From: Arcuatula senhousia
Taxonomy: Eukaryota > Mollusca > Bivalvia > Mytilida > Mytilidae
Assembly: GCA_963971305.1 (NCBI GenBank)
Contig: OZ020305.1
Span: forward strand, 5,179,001-5,243,000
DNA: 64,000 nt
Direction: 5' to 3'
The position numbers were made by a program, and so were the translations under genes. Positions 36,226 through 48,055 of this stretch are shown in pieces; position 1 is the stretch's first letter, and each line of letters begins with the position of its first letter. A model generated the notes under the pieces. The model did no database searches. It saw nothing but the letters and a program-made list of their open reading frames with translations, and had not been told where the DNA came from.

Positions 36226-38168
36226 AAAATTTCTTCCCCGCCCGCCTGACATTCACCATTTTATAACCTGGATTTTTCACTCTGTGAAATCCGGCCAAAA
36301 ATTGCAGATCTTGATGAATTATTTCCCCTCCTTAAAGCTGTTTGGCATTTCCCTTAGAAAAAAAAAATTTCCTTGTTTGCTTGGCAATTTGTAAAAGTTT
36401 TGTCTTGTTTCAACAGCATTATATAACACCAATAAAGTGATCATTAGTTTTGCTTTTTGTGGTATAATCATCAAATCTAAAAAAATTCCTATTAAATCTA
36501 ATCTATATAATTTCTTAGTACCAAACGTTGTACCTTACATTGATACAGTAACGGCCTAACTAGTTACGTCTCATATTAACCAAACAGGAAATGGTATGTC
36601 ATTGTGGCTTTTCAAAATCAGCGTGATAGAAAGAATCTCAGTCTCAATAATGAATATCGACATGATACGCCATAATCCGATGGAGTTTCATTTATTGTTC
36701 CGACATCAACCTGTTACAAAGTTTATGTAAATCATTTCTACAACAATAAAACAAAGTCTATGCCTGATGAAAATTAATGCAAAAAAATCTTACATTGTTT
36801 GAACTAAACAAACTAAACAAACTAAACTGTTTTACATTTCATGAATAAGCATCTTCAATGAAACTTCAGTGAAAATGATTTTTTAAGGAAATTTTCCAGG
36901 CATGATACACAACTATAATACACATGATATGTATTGAAACCAATTATTCCAAACCCCTGTCATTTCTGTTTTAAGCTACTATAAAATACAACGTCTTTGG
37001 AAATTTCCATAAACAAAGAAGGTTGTTTATTTCAATTCGAATATTCTATTTCACTGTTTAAGAATTACAAATACCAAAACGCGGGTATGAACGGTTAAAT
37101 TTGATATGCTATATATCGATATTTCAAGGAGTAACCTCTCATCAGTAGCATTTAAACCAAAACATTGGAAGGTCAAAATCCAAAACAGTTGAAAACGAAA
37201 AGTACTCAAAACCAAAACGTTCAAACAAGGAAGCCAAAGTCTGTCCTTAAATTTTTGGTTTGAAAGTTTCATCATATTTTCATAATCCAAAGCCATAAAT
37301 ATTTTATTTTTACCCATCAATCCCTAATATTTCATTATGATCAAAGCCTATCAGTGGGGACTGTTTAACAAAGTTTTGTTAACATTTGTATATTTTTTCA
37401 TAGTCGCTAACAACTAAATAAACTATTACTCTGATTGCTGCACAACACCTAGAATCTTAATTATATCAGTCGATTGATGTCCCTTAGTTTACAAACCAGG
37501 TTGGTTATCATCCCTGCCTCTGGTTTAGCAAAAAACGTCAAACCCTCGGACCTACATTCTAGTTCCATATAGGACTTGCAACAACCAAGGAAGCATCATT
37601 TTACCCATCAACTTAACGTTCAATCAGTTCCCTATAAAACTAACACTGCATTGCCAATTGTCTTATGGCAAATTAATGATCCAAGAAAACCCTGATAACC
37701 ATATTTAGCACAAGGAACGATTTCCCAAACATGATATTCTTAAGTATCAGATCAACTGGTAAAGTCAATTAACAAGGAGACAGGCAAATTTTCTTATCAT
37801 TAAACTGCCAATTAATATGAAGAACCTGAATGCAGCAAACCAAACAGAAAATTTGTCTCTGTATAAAAAGACATGATTAGAGATTCTAGCACGGAGAGAA
37901 AAAAAATTGTGAACAAATTGATTGATTGTGCAGTCTACACAGGCTTTAGGGTTGTTAATTTGCAGAAAAATACAAAAATGTCAAGTGAAAATTATAACAG
38001 ACAAAAACAAATTATATGTAATGTGGTAATTTTATAAAAGGATTGAAAATGATGACAGCTACAAGTGTATAATTTGCAAATCAAAATATCAAACAAAATA
38101 TCTATCCATCCCCCCATTTCCTTCTCACCCACCCAACAACGAACAAGTTTGACATGAAATACTCTAAC
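36226..38168. other. AT-rich spacer without recognisable genes
   Basis: I see no exon, RNA gene or bounded repeat. The 89-codon minus frame at 37051-37320 includes loosely repeated CAAAACG.T.GAA blocks and is not called. Confidence 0.5.
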
Positions 38169-38170
38169 TA

Positions 38171-38378
38171 TTGTAAACTGAGAAATTTTCGCGGCAGTTT
38201 TACTTTTGTGATTTTCGCAGTGATGTTGCTAGCGAGAAAATTAAACAGAACAAATAAACTTGTTTTCTATTGCTTTCTATGGCCAATAACCTTTCAGCGC
38301 AAATTCAAAACTGTGCAAACTAAACTTTAGTCGCCATACCGTGAAAAAAAGATGGCGCAAAAATTTCCCGGTTTACAG
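38171..38378. mobile_element. 208-bp TA-flanked MITE
   Basis: The ends are TTGTAAACTGAGAAATTTTC and, inverted, CTGTAAACCGGGAAATTTTT, matching over about 24 bp with four or so differences. TA abuts both ends (38169-38170 and 38379-38380), consistent with a Tc1/mariner-type insertion. Interior blocks TTTTCGCGGCAG and GCGCAAATTC echo the ends. Confidence 0.8.
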
Positions 38379-38380
38379 TA

Positions 38381-41300
38381 ATCAACATTCATAATGAAAA
38401 TTGCCCCCCCCCTCCAAGAATTTCATATTGAAAACAATAAAAAAACATCATGTTCAATTATTAAAACTTTCCAAGCAATAAATTTCTAGTTCTCAAACAA
38501 TGGCATCGATATCAGGTGAATATTTCCATTCAATTCGTAACCAATTGTAATTCGAAGCCAAACGTAAAGATACAAGGAGCTATATACATTTATTGGGATG
38601 GTGAATTTAACACTGCACATTACGGCTAATTACTAATCCTGGGATTATATCTGAGAAGGAAATCACTAATTCCCGTATTATACCAACTAATCGATATTGC
38701 TGTATACCATGTAGCACCAAGGCGACAGTCCCATTATAAAGATTCATCATTTGATATCATATATATGTGTCGCAGGGAGAGAAATTAAATAGACTAAAAT
38801 TGAACTGAAGTAGAAAAGGGGGAAGGGAATGAAATGACACTTAATCATAATTAATTTCATAATTGCATAAAAATTGACAAAAATATCTAATCAAATGAGT
38901 GAGAATTGAATTTATTTTTTTATTTCTTAACAAAAATATCAATCAATTTATTTCATTCAATTTAATTCAAGGATATATAAACGATGATAATTGGGTGACA
39001 ATGTTAAAGTTCTGTCATATTTACAGCTGATGAGTTTATTAGTAAAAATACATATTTATTTAATATTTCAGAGGGCTCAGAGATATTTTTCTAAATTTCG
39101 CATCATCAAATAATAATCATAAAAACTAAAACACACCAAGCTTAATTTGCCAGTACAAGATCTGACATTTTGCGAATATCAAACCTAGTGAACAAATTTC
39201 AAACAGAAAATGTAAAATTCAAACCATGCGGAATATCTCTTTTTAATGTAAGAAATATTCTAGAATCTCATCCCCTCCCGCTCCGATTTTTCAGGTGCCT
39301 CAATGGCAGAATATCTTATCAAAATGGATCAAAACTAAAAATTAAATTTCCCCGCCTGCCCCATATTTTCAAGAAATCTGGATGAGAATATAGGAATAAT
39401 TTTATCATGACCTATGGTAATCTTGAGAAGGTAATACCTTTAAAATTTTTAGCAATCCCCCTGAAGTCAATTGTGGTAGCAATAACTATACACTTTATAT
39501 AAAGAAAACAGGAAGTAAATGTCAGACAGCAATCAAACGACTGTACTTATCAGGCAACATTTCACAATTTACTAGGATTAGGAAACACCAAAAAAACATG
39601 TTACTCAAAAAAAGTTCTTCTTTCTTTTACAAAAATTGATCTTCAGCTAAGTAAACATACATATGTAAATATAAAGAATTTGTTCTAAATTTATAATCTT
39701 TTAAAAAGAAGCCATAATTCTTTACCATTATATTTTTTCATTAAATAATCAATAAAGAGACAGTAGACAAGGCTTTGTATAAAAAACCAGCTGATTGTAG
39801 ACTGATATGGAACCAGTTTTCTGGCTTTAAGCGATTGACAAAAAAAGGAAATTTATACTATAGGATTAAACTAGGAGACTTCACGACCAAAGATGGTGAA
39901 TGAGTTTCTTGTGATCTTTATTAATTTACTGCTCAATTTATGATCAAGCGAAATCTTAGTATTCATAAAAATATATAAAACAAATTGAGGTTTCATAAAT
40001 CTGAACATTCTCTTTCACCGTAAATTTAAGTCAAGTTATTTGATGAACAAACAGACTAACACAAACAGAAGCAAAAGAGTACTCAATGGAGCATTCAAGT
40101 TATGTACTTTGTAAGTCACTAAAGCCCAAGACAGAATCAGTAGACATGAAATATAAGAAGGAAACAAACTGCACAACATAATAAAACACACACACAAAAA
40201 CTGTTTGTGTAAGGCAAAAAAGTGTCATTGATAAAATATCAGGGAAAACAACATTTTTCAGAAAAGTTGCTATTTTCAACCATCCCCTGCTGTATAAAAT
40301 TGAATGTCCATTGGCAGGTTTTTTTTATATTCTCATGCTATTAAGAATCAGCTCTTAGTGAATAATATGCATTCTTCCTAAAACTCAGTAACAAAAACTC
40401 GAGTCAGAACAAGAGTAAACTCAGGTGTTCCAAAAGGGTTGGCTGCATTCCTGATTTTTTTTATGACACACACACATCATGGGATAGACTTAAACTCAGA
40501 AAATAAATGTGTTTGATTTCCCATTCCTACAAAACAGCAGAGGTAATGCATAGATATTCAAATGTACAAAGTTTGTTAGTTTTCTCTATTATGATAATTT
40601 TTTAACCGTTATCAGTCTAGTCTTACCAAACAAGCAGATGTGTCTACACTAGTAGTCTGCTGAGCAACTAATTTTTGCTGCATTGTTTGTTGTAATACCA
40701 ATGATTCAATTACCTGATGCAAAGATTGAAGACTTTTTCATTAACATCCAACTTACTAGTTCTGAGATATCAGCTGAAACCTAAAGGTAAACCTGAGATT
40801 GACAGACAAACAGACAATTGACTGGCCAAAAACTTATTGCCCAACAACTTTTTTTTTTTAAATTAAGCATTAAAAGTAAGTACTTAGTACTCTAAAATAT
40901 CAAAGAAAACACATATATAGTTTTAGAACTTATACAATAAAGCAGATAAGCAGTGTGTGGAACTATCACTGGCTTGCTGGACACTGGCCGGTGAAAATCT
41001 TTTTTGGCAAGTGAAATTTGAACTAATTTTATATTGGATTATTAGGACAAAAACTATAAGTCTCAGATTTTGCCAAGTGAATCACAAATCCTAATAACAA
41101 GCAAACACCTGATGAGATGCCCCAGGATACAATACATGTATTTCCAATTTTAGTTATTCATCACAAAATTAGTGCAAATGATACTTCAATTCTATATTCT
41201 TAATTCTACTTTGTGTTGTGGAATCCCTGGATGCAAGAATCTCCTTTGATTTCCAGGAAATCACTGGAAACAGATATACATAAACAATGTACAATGTACA

Positions 41301-42237
41301 TTGAGTCAACACCCAAAAGACTTCAATACAAAAAGATGTATCTTAATAATACATTTGCTTACCCCTGTGAAAAAAATGTATGTGTACCAGTTTGGTATTT
41401 ATAATATCAAAATTTGAAAATGTAAAATGAAAGTTCCACTATAAAAGAAAAAAATATGACTTTTTATTTCATGGTGACTAGCAGGAATAAAAGTTGAAAT
41501 ATAACGAACTGATCCCTAAACTGCTACTAAACTACATGTATGTATTTTATGCCAAAATATTGCTGTTTTCTGTAGCAAACTTTAAAAAAATTACCACCTG
41601 TAGAAGACAGGTTTTTTTGTGGAAACTTTTAACTGACAGAATATACAGATTGTAAAAAGCAATGATATAATGAGCATGTACAATATATATATATAATGTT
41701 TGTATTGTAACACAATAATTACTGAACAACATGAATTTCTTCAGAGCTACAATCACTAATCATTTCTTCAATATTAAGAACCATATGTATTCATAACATC
41801 GCTAACATGTTCACTTCAAGTGTAAAATACAGATAATTCTATACAGTAGTAACACCATTAATGGCCATTCCTGATACTATATCTGATTGTAATGTCATTT
41901 TGTACTCATAAAATAATGAAATCAACTTTTGGTAAATTCAATGATAGGCTTGCATAAAGAATAGAAAAAATGTCCATTTCCCTGAAGATAGAGCTCTAGG
42001 AAAGGATGGAACTCTTGTGATGGTAATGGGGTAAAAAAATATTATCAGTGTGGTAATTAGCCAATTAAATGGCAAGGAATATCTTTACATTGGTTTCTTT
42101 AAAGTCAAGGCAAAATATGAAAGAAATAAGGAGGAATCTTTAGTTAACATTTCACCGCTTACACATTAAATTATTTCAAACCATCTCACATACAAACACA
42201 CACTCTTTATTAATGCTCCTTTACCTTAATACATGTA
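38381..42237. other. AT-rich spacer without recognisable genes
   Basis: I see no convincing exon, RNA gene or bounded repeat. A decayed pearl-like end with GACAGACAAACAGACAATTG is near 40800, and TGGACACTGGCCGGTGAAAA near 40978 is unassigned. Confidence 0.5.
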
Positions 42238-42545
42238 AGAAGAGGCTGCCAGGTACCTGAATAGCTCACCCATCCCTCAAAACCATAAGGGTCTCTTCTT
42301 TGGGCTACATGTATAACCAAAGAAGTTAGGAGTCAGCTAACAACTTCAACCCAATGGAGACTTTTGAAGAGCCTGAAGATTTTTTCAAGCAACAGTATTT
42401 CTCTATCTGCAATGGTTTTTGTTGTATAGGGCAATAACATGAAAAAATGCTTTCATTTCATGCATAGTACATAATGTAAGGGGTTGGCTGGCAACTTCAA
42501 CTCAACGTAATGGCCCAAAAGAGTCAAAACTGTCACATTTTCCAA
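42238..42545 (+). mobile_element. Pearl-like repeat, 3'-truncated copy of the 16.2-kb family
   Basis: Starts AGAAGAGGCTGCCAGGTACC then TGAATAGCTCACCC, aligned with AGGCTCCCAGGAGCCTGAAT and CGCTCACCTG of the full copy. The core is decayed and the right hairpin and ACGG tract are absent. Confidence 0.55.
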
Positions 42546-44046
42546 CGATTCTTGCTACATTTGAATGCCTCCGTAGGCCTCCACCAAAATCAAACCTGAC
42601 GAAAATTTGTAAAATGACCTAATTTTACCATATCATATATTAACAATGAAAGTAGATATACATGCATTGTCATTTTGAATATGTATTATAAGACTTTTGA
42701 ACATATTACCTTTATCACATGACCTATATTGCATTTAACCTATATCGCATCCCTTGATCACAAAAAAAATACAAAAGTAATTACAAAACATAAAACATTA
42801 CAATGTAAATATACGATATAATGAATATAAAACGGCTAAATATGTACCACATGCTGTATAAACCCTTTACCACTATAGATATATTGGGTTGTTACAGCAT
42901 GTACATTGTAGGTAGTACGAATAAGGCTATCTAATTTGCAGTATGTAGAATTGAATGGAGGCATGCATTTAATTTTTACAAAAACTATTTAAAAAAACAT
43001 AAATTTTGGTTGTTTTCCAGTTTCTCCTGACATCATTAAACCATGGAAGTAATATTGAGAAGGAAGAACCACCAAGCTAGATGAAACACTGTCTATCTTA
43101 TGGACACCTTGTTAATTGACAATAACCATGCCATGTAGATTAAAACTCAGCATAGTCTCGATCGGAATTGAAGCTTATCGGCAAGTTCTGTTTTCGATGG
43201 ATATTCGCGAAGTACCAGAATCAAATGAGAACAAAGACTTCGACTCCACAATCCGTCAAAAATTAAATGTACCCGATCACATTTTTTTTTGTGATGGTGG
43301 GAGTGTCCTAAGATAAATACTTTTTTTATTATTTAGCAAATAAAAGTAAATATTACAGAAATTTTAACTAAAGTTATATGAATAGTTAATATGTAACACA
43401 TTTTTTATTCATGAATATGTTCAGAGTTGGAAATAACAGCCTGTCCGCCAGCCCAAGACTGGTAACTTTTGGGCAGGGCTGGCTAAAATTCATGATAATT
43501 TGACTGGCTTTATAGCAAAAACAGGTCGAATTTCAAATCAGGGCTGGTAACTTTTTCAGCGAATTTCCTACCCTGATATGTTTGTGTTTTGTTCAAATGT
43601 AGGACCTGTAGATCCTCATAAAAGCAAATTAAGTTTAGTTATTCACAGGTAACTTTTTGTTTTTTCATTATACAAAATTTTTTCGTATTGTTAAGCTTGT
43701 CAAATAAATCTTTAATAAAAAAAAAAACATCTCATTTTTGTTGCTGATTTCTTCGTTTTGCAGGGAAACCTTCAAATAAATTAAATAAATTTTAATAAAA
43801 ATTATTTAAATAAATTGACATTTCTTTAATAATTTGACTCTTGTTTGCAACATTTAAAGTGTGAGATTTATTAAATCTATAAAAAAAGGCTTTGAATTCA
43901 AACTTGTGCCGCCATAGAATTGTGCGATTTCAATCAAAATCTCTATCATCCGACATTATCCGACAAAATACTCGTTAGTATCATTCGAACCAGCATCATG
44001 TGTATTTTTACAGCGTATTTTTTGGTAATCGGAGTCAGCAGGAACA
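42546..44046. other. AT-rich spacer without recognisable genes
   Basis: I support no gene. The 66-codon frame at 43116-43316 has a less biased composition than its surroundings but matches no family I know and lacks clear splice sites. About 43440-43570 has two GGCTGGTAACTTTT blocks, possibly a decayed repeat. Confidence 0.45.
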
Positions 44047-44048
44047 TA

Positions 44049-45486
44049 CCCAGGCGAAAAGTCATGGTCACTGTCCATGGTCAACCATGGTCGACCATGT
44101 TTGACCATGGTCTGGTGACCATGATCGACCATGGTTATCTATGGTCGACTGCCTTCCGTTAATTGGCACCATGGTCATTAACCATGGATGACCATGTATG
44201 ACCATGGTCGACCATGGTTGATGGTCAACCATGGTCAAACATGGTTCTATTATTATCAGAAAAAAAAATGTATCAGTTTACAATTCAAATTAACAATATA
44301 ATTTAATTTTCTAAGGAACAAAATTGATTTATTAATGCGAATTCTGCATGCAAATTGTAGGTAAATCTATTCCAAAACATGACTAAACTGAAAAATAATT
44401 TAATGTCTACAATTTATAGTGACTGTTTAATGTTGCCATGATATTTCAACGGTCGTTTCCATTAAAGATTGAACTAAGAATTTACACTGATCTTGATTTG
44501 ATTGTACATTTTGTTCTTTATCTATTTGTTAACTACATGTTGGCACATTTTTTCTCAATCATATCCTACATTGCAACACCATGGGTTCAGATCTCCATAC
44601 TAATAGTAATTCCCAATCCATATATATGTGGAACCATTTCTGTAAAATGCTTCAAAAGGTCTCCAACTGACAGGTTTAATGCACAATTATAAAAAATAAG
44701 TTTACTATATGCCCAAACAAGGTTATAAATAAAAAAAGAAAGAATTATCTCATTAAGTTATACTACTTGTAAACCGATTTCAAGTTCTCAAGATTTAAAA
44801 ATAAATATTATTTGTAAAAGCAAAGGGAGATAATTGTCTACCATGGTCAGACCATGGTCACACCATGATAAACCACAAAATTTATACCATAGTTCTGCCA
44901 TTCATGATTGACACTGGTAGGTGAAATGTAAGCAAATTTTAATTATTTTATTCTTATGTGCAGCAATCAAGACTTTATTAGGTCTTGTTAAAAATGTCAA
45001 TAGAACATTAAAACCAAACAACAGTTGGGTAGCTGAAAACAAACATGTTAGTCAATTAGCCTTACATTTGTATGAGTGAAATAAAGTCACCTCAGGTTTG
45101 ATATTCTATTAAGTCTTAACCATTATAACAAAATATTATACTATTTTATTTAAAAAATGCAATTTAAATTTTTAATGGACCATTGTCAACAATGTTAAGT
45201 ACTTTGTGACCATGAACTACCATGGTCAGCAATGATTGACCATGATTTTGACCATGGTCAACCATATACTGACCATGGTCAAAACTATGGATCATGGTTG
45301 ACCATGGTCAACTGAAACTGACCATGGTCAACCATGATGCAGACTTTTTGACCATGGTCAGTATATGGTTGACCATGGTCAAAATCATGGTCAATCATTG
45401 CTGACCATGGTAGTTCGTGGTCAACCATCTTGAACCATGAAATACCATGGTGACCATGGTCAACCATAGTCATCTTTTCGTCTGGG
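44049..45486. mobile_element. 1438-bp TA-flanked MITE with CCATGG palindrome arrays
   Basis: The ends are CCCAGGCGAAAAG and its complement with one mismatch (CTTTTCGTCTGGG). TA abuts both (44047-44048 and 45487-45488), the Tc1/mariner signature. Both subterminal zones (about 44060-44250 and 45205-45480) are dense in GACCATGGTC, a self-complementary 10-mer, with about 20 CCATGG sites in the element. In the right zone, 45214-45284 and 45346-45416 are perfect 71-nt inverted copies separated by 61 nt. The centre is plain AT-rich DNA without a transposase, so the element is non-autonomous. Confidence 0.9.
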
Positions 45487-45488
45487 TA

Positions 45489-46841
45489 GGTTTAATGTGA
45501 TTTAAAATTAAGAAACATATTTGAAATTACAACAAAGTCTTATTATAAACAGTTGTAATGACCATAATTCTTGTCCGATTTTGAAGTTTATTGCACCATT
45601 TGATTCGTATTTGAAAGCTCAAGTTTACGATATAAATGCCCCACCTATGGTAAGTAATTACAGGTGATCTCCAAAGTTTAGCTATTTCATCCAATTCGAT
45701 AAAAATCATATGTCCGATAAGAGAATCCAGATCATGAATTGGAATGGCGCTAACACAGATAGTCACCAAAGGAATCTTATCGAGACAATGCTAATTAGAT
45801 AAAATCTCAAAGTTTTGGTAGAAGGCTCTGCTGGTAACTAATATGTGATAATTGGTAAAAGTAGTTCCTGTCTACACATTCATGATTAAACCAATAATTG
45901 TGACATCATGTCAATAATGAAATGTGCAATTCAATTGCAAACATACATCAATAAATTACACTGTATAAACTTGATCTCTTTTTCAAACATAATTTGTCAA
46001 CAAAAAAACTTCAAATCCCTACCCTTTTGTCAGACCATTAAAACCATATACAACATGTACAACTAATATGTCAATTTGAGGGTGAAAGACTTTTAAGCTC
46101 TATCAATATCATTTATAAGTGAATGTATCGTGATTTAAACAATATAAATCTATAACATTTTATACATTGTAATGTAAGTACACAACAGTGTTATTGTGAT
46201 TTCAAATTCAATAAACTGATGACCATCTGTTAAACAAGTTAAGTTAACTTGTGGTAACAGGTTGCTTCTGTGTGTAGGTCATCAACATTACTATAATCAA
46301 CCATGTTTCAAGATCAGCTAGTTCAAATTAATCTTCATGTACATGTACTACCAGTTGATTTTACTCTTCATAAAAAATGTCCCACTCCTACATAAGTTTG
46401 GTGTTTTAATATTAAATATCAATTTAGTTAGACAAAGAAAAAACACATTTAATAATTGCAGTTAAATACATGTTATAAAATTTTTAAAAGCTACAACATC
46501 AGGGAAACAGTGAAAATATCATCTTAAACCTGAGGTTCACTTATGAAGAATTTTATACACAAATTCATAGAGCAACTGCCTTCCATAACCCAAGCACTGG
46601 CAAAAGAAAGTAATCAAAATAATTTTTTTTAAAAAGTAATCAAATAATCAATCTAAAAATACCTTAGTAATCAAATTATCAATCTAAAAATAACTTGGTG
46701 ATCAAATGATTAGAAAAAGCCTGTTTATGAATATAAAAAAAATAATGTTCTGTCTGAGAAAAAAAAAATTGAGTGTCCAATGATTAATAATTTAATAAAA
46801 AACTGATATAAAGAAAATACAATAAAACAAGGTGTCATTTA
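45489..46841. other. AT-rich spacer with a short tandem repeat
   Basis: I see no gene. About 46635-46712 has two to three copies of a unit near 40 bp (TAATCAAAT.ATCAATCTAAAAATA). The rest is unremarkable. Confidence 0.5.
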
Positions 46842-47060
46842 AATCCAGAATTATTTTGGAGCTTGGAAAAAAAATTTAAAAAAATTCTGAGTTAGATTAA
46901 CCCACTACTATTAGTGGGCAAATGGTTTGGTTTAGTATTGTAGCATTAGCAATTAATATGCAAACTAACTAACCCACCTAAGTCATGCAGACATGACTAA
47001 CCCCCTTAGTATAGGTTTGTCCGCTCATCATTTTTCCAAAGTCCAAAATAATTTCAGATT
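46842..47060. repeat. 219-bp inverted-repeat element (MITE-like)
   Basis: Ends align over about 30 bp: AATCCAGAATTATTTTGGAG on the left and AATCTGAAATTATTTTGGAC from the right in inverted form, followed in both by a TTGGAAAAA block. There is no clean target-site duplication. It lies about 700 bp inside the presumed first intron of the Ras-GRF gene. Confidence 0.65.
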
Positions 47061-47778
47061 CAAATAATAACATGTTTTAAAATTAAAATGTATCTTGACA
47101 CTAACATTCAAAATCATTTTCCAAGTGAATACATTGCCTGTTCTGCACCAGTTGTCATAAAGAAATAAATAATCAACAAGTAGATCATTGTTTTCTAGGC
47201 TGTACACTTACCCACACATAGAATACATTTTTTCACATGCACATTACAGAAACCGTCCTATTATTACTTTTCTACACTCTCAACAGACCTATATATTATT
47301 TTTTTTCATGGGGAGGCTTATCATTATAGTCTTCTAGTGAGAGCAAAGTATTCAGCTTTGTTTGTTATAAGGAAATTTGCCTCGGACATTAATGCATGAT
47401 GGAATTCATCTGAACCACTGATTAATGTTTTTGCTAAGGTGAGCAACCCCGGTCTGTACCGTGCAGTGACGGTTTTTGTTTATGTAAATATAGTCTTTAA
47501 AAACGAAAATATTACAAATACACAAACACTAACTTACACCCCAGACGACATTACATATGAAAAACTTTTTTATAACATCTCTGCCTGTCTGGCGTCTTGA
47601 AAGAAACGGGGACAAAAAATAAGGGGAAAGTAACGGCGTTAGCGACAATTTTTTTTTTAATGTTAATCCACTGTGTGTTAATCAAAGCATTATACAGTAG
47701 ACTTAGTAAGAGTCCGGGTTTATGCGAGGAAAAGAAGAATGAAATTGAACATTAAAAACGAAAGCGCCGTCTCAGTTT
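47061..47778. other. Proximal part of presumed Ras-GRF intron 1
   Basis: AT-rich sequence directly after the donor. I see no further exon. It is expected to be transcribed as intron on the minus strand. Confidence 0.5.
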
Positions 47779-47785
47779 TACTTAC
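47779..47785 (-). promoter_or_regulatory. Splice donor of Ras-GRF exon 1 (GTAAGT)
   Basis: On the minus strand the exon ends ...GAAAAACAG and the intron begins GTAAGTAAAAC, a perfect consensus donor in phase 0. Reading through it adds 21 unrelated residues before a stop, which explains the apparent 111-codon frame. Confidence 0.9.
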
Positions 47786-48055
47786 CTGTTTTTCGGTATC
47801 CTTGCCCTTGACTGCTGCGGGTGTAAGCACTCGGTCACAGTAACTCCCTTCCAGTAATGCAACACCAGACGGCCGCACCGATTGATCGTTTTCAAAGTAC
47901 AGAAGGAGATTTTGGTACAGTATAAAGTAACGCAACTGCCATTTGCCGGTATCTGAACTCTTCTTGTAGAGAAATCCTGCCATAGTGTTTTCTTGCCGCG
48001 ACTTGTTTGCTAAATACAGCAACTGGCTTTCATTAAATCGTATCGCTTTCTGCAT
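47786..48055 (-). CDS. RASGRF: Ras-GRF homologue, first coding exon (PH domain start)
   Basis: Ras-GRF proteins are calcium/calmodulin-responsive exchange factors for Ras and Rac, with an N-terminal PH domain followed by coiled-coil, IQ, DH, second PH, REM and CDC25 domains. This exon codes for 90 residues from ATG at 48055: MQKAIRFNES, then MAGFLYKKSSDTGKWQLRYF (from about residue 25, PH strands 1-2), LYQNLLLYFEND, RPSGVALLEGSYCDR and a C-terminal KDTEKQ. The initiator MQK.IR.N, the SSD..KWQ block, RPSG..LLEG..CDR and the final EKQ all match vertebrate RASGRF1/2 as I know them, down to the exon end. The exon stops in phase 0 at CAG|GTAAGT (donor G at 47785). The rest of the PH domain must lie in later exons at lower coordinates or outside the window. 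The exon is less AT-rich than its surroundings. Confidence 0.9.

Noticed and set aside
43116..43316. 66-codon plus frame ending PDHIFFCDGGSVLR
   Set aside because: Composition is somewhat gene-like, but no family is recognised and no flanking splice sites are convincing; kept as unannotated spacer.
47720..47785. The 21 codons following KDTEKQ in the Ras-GRF frame
   Set aside because: They lie beyond a consensus GTAAGT donor and show no similarity to the PH domain, so they are intron.
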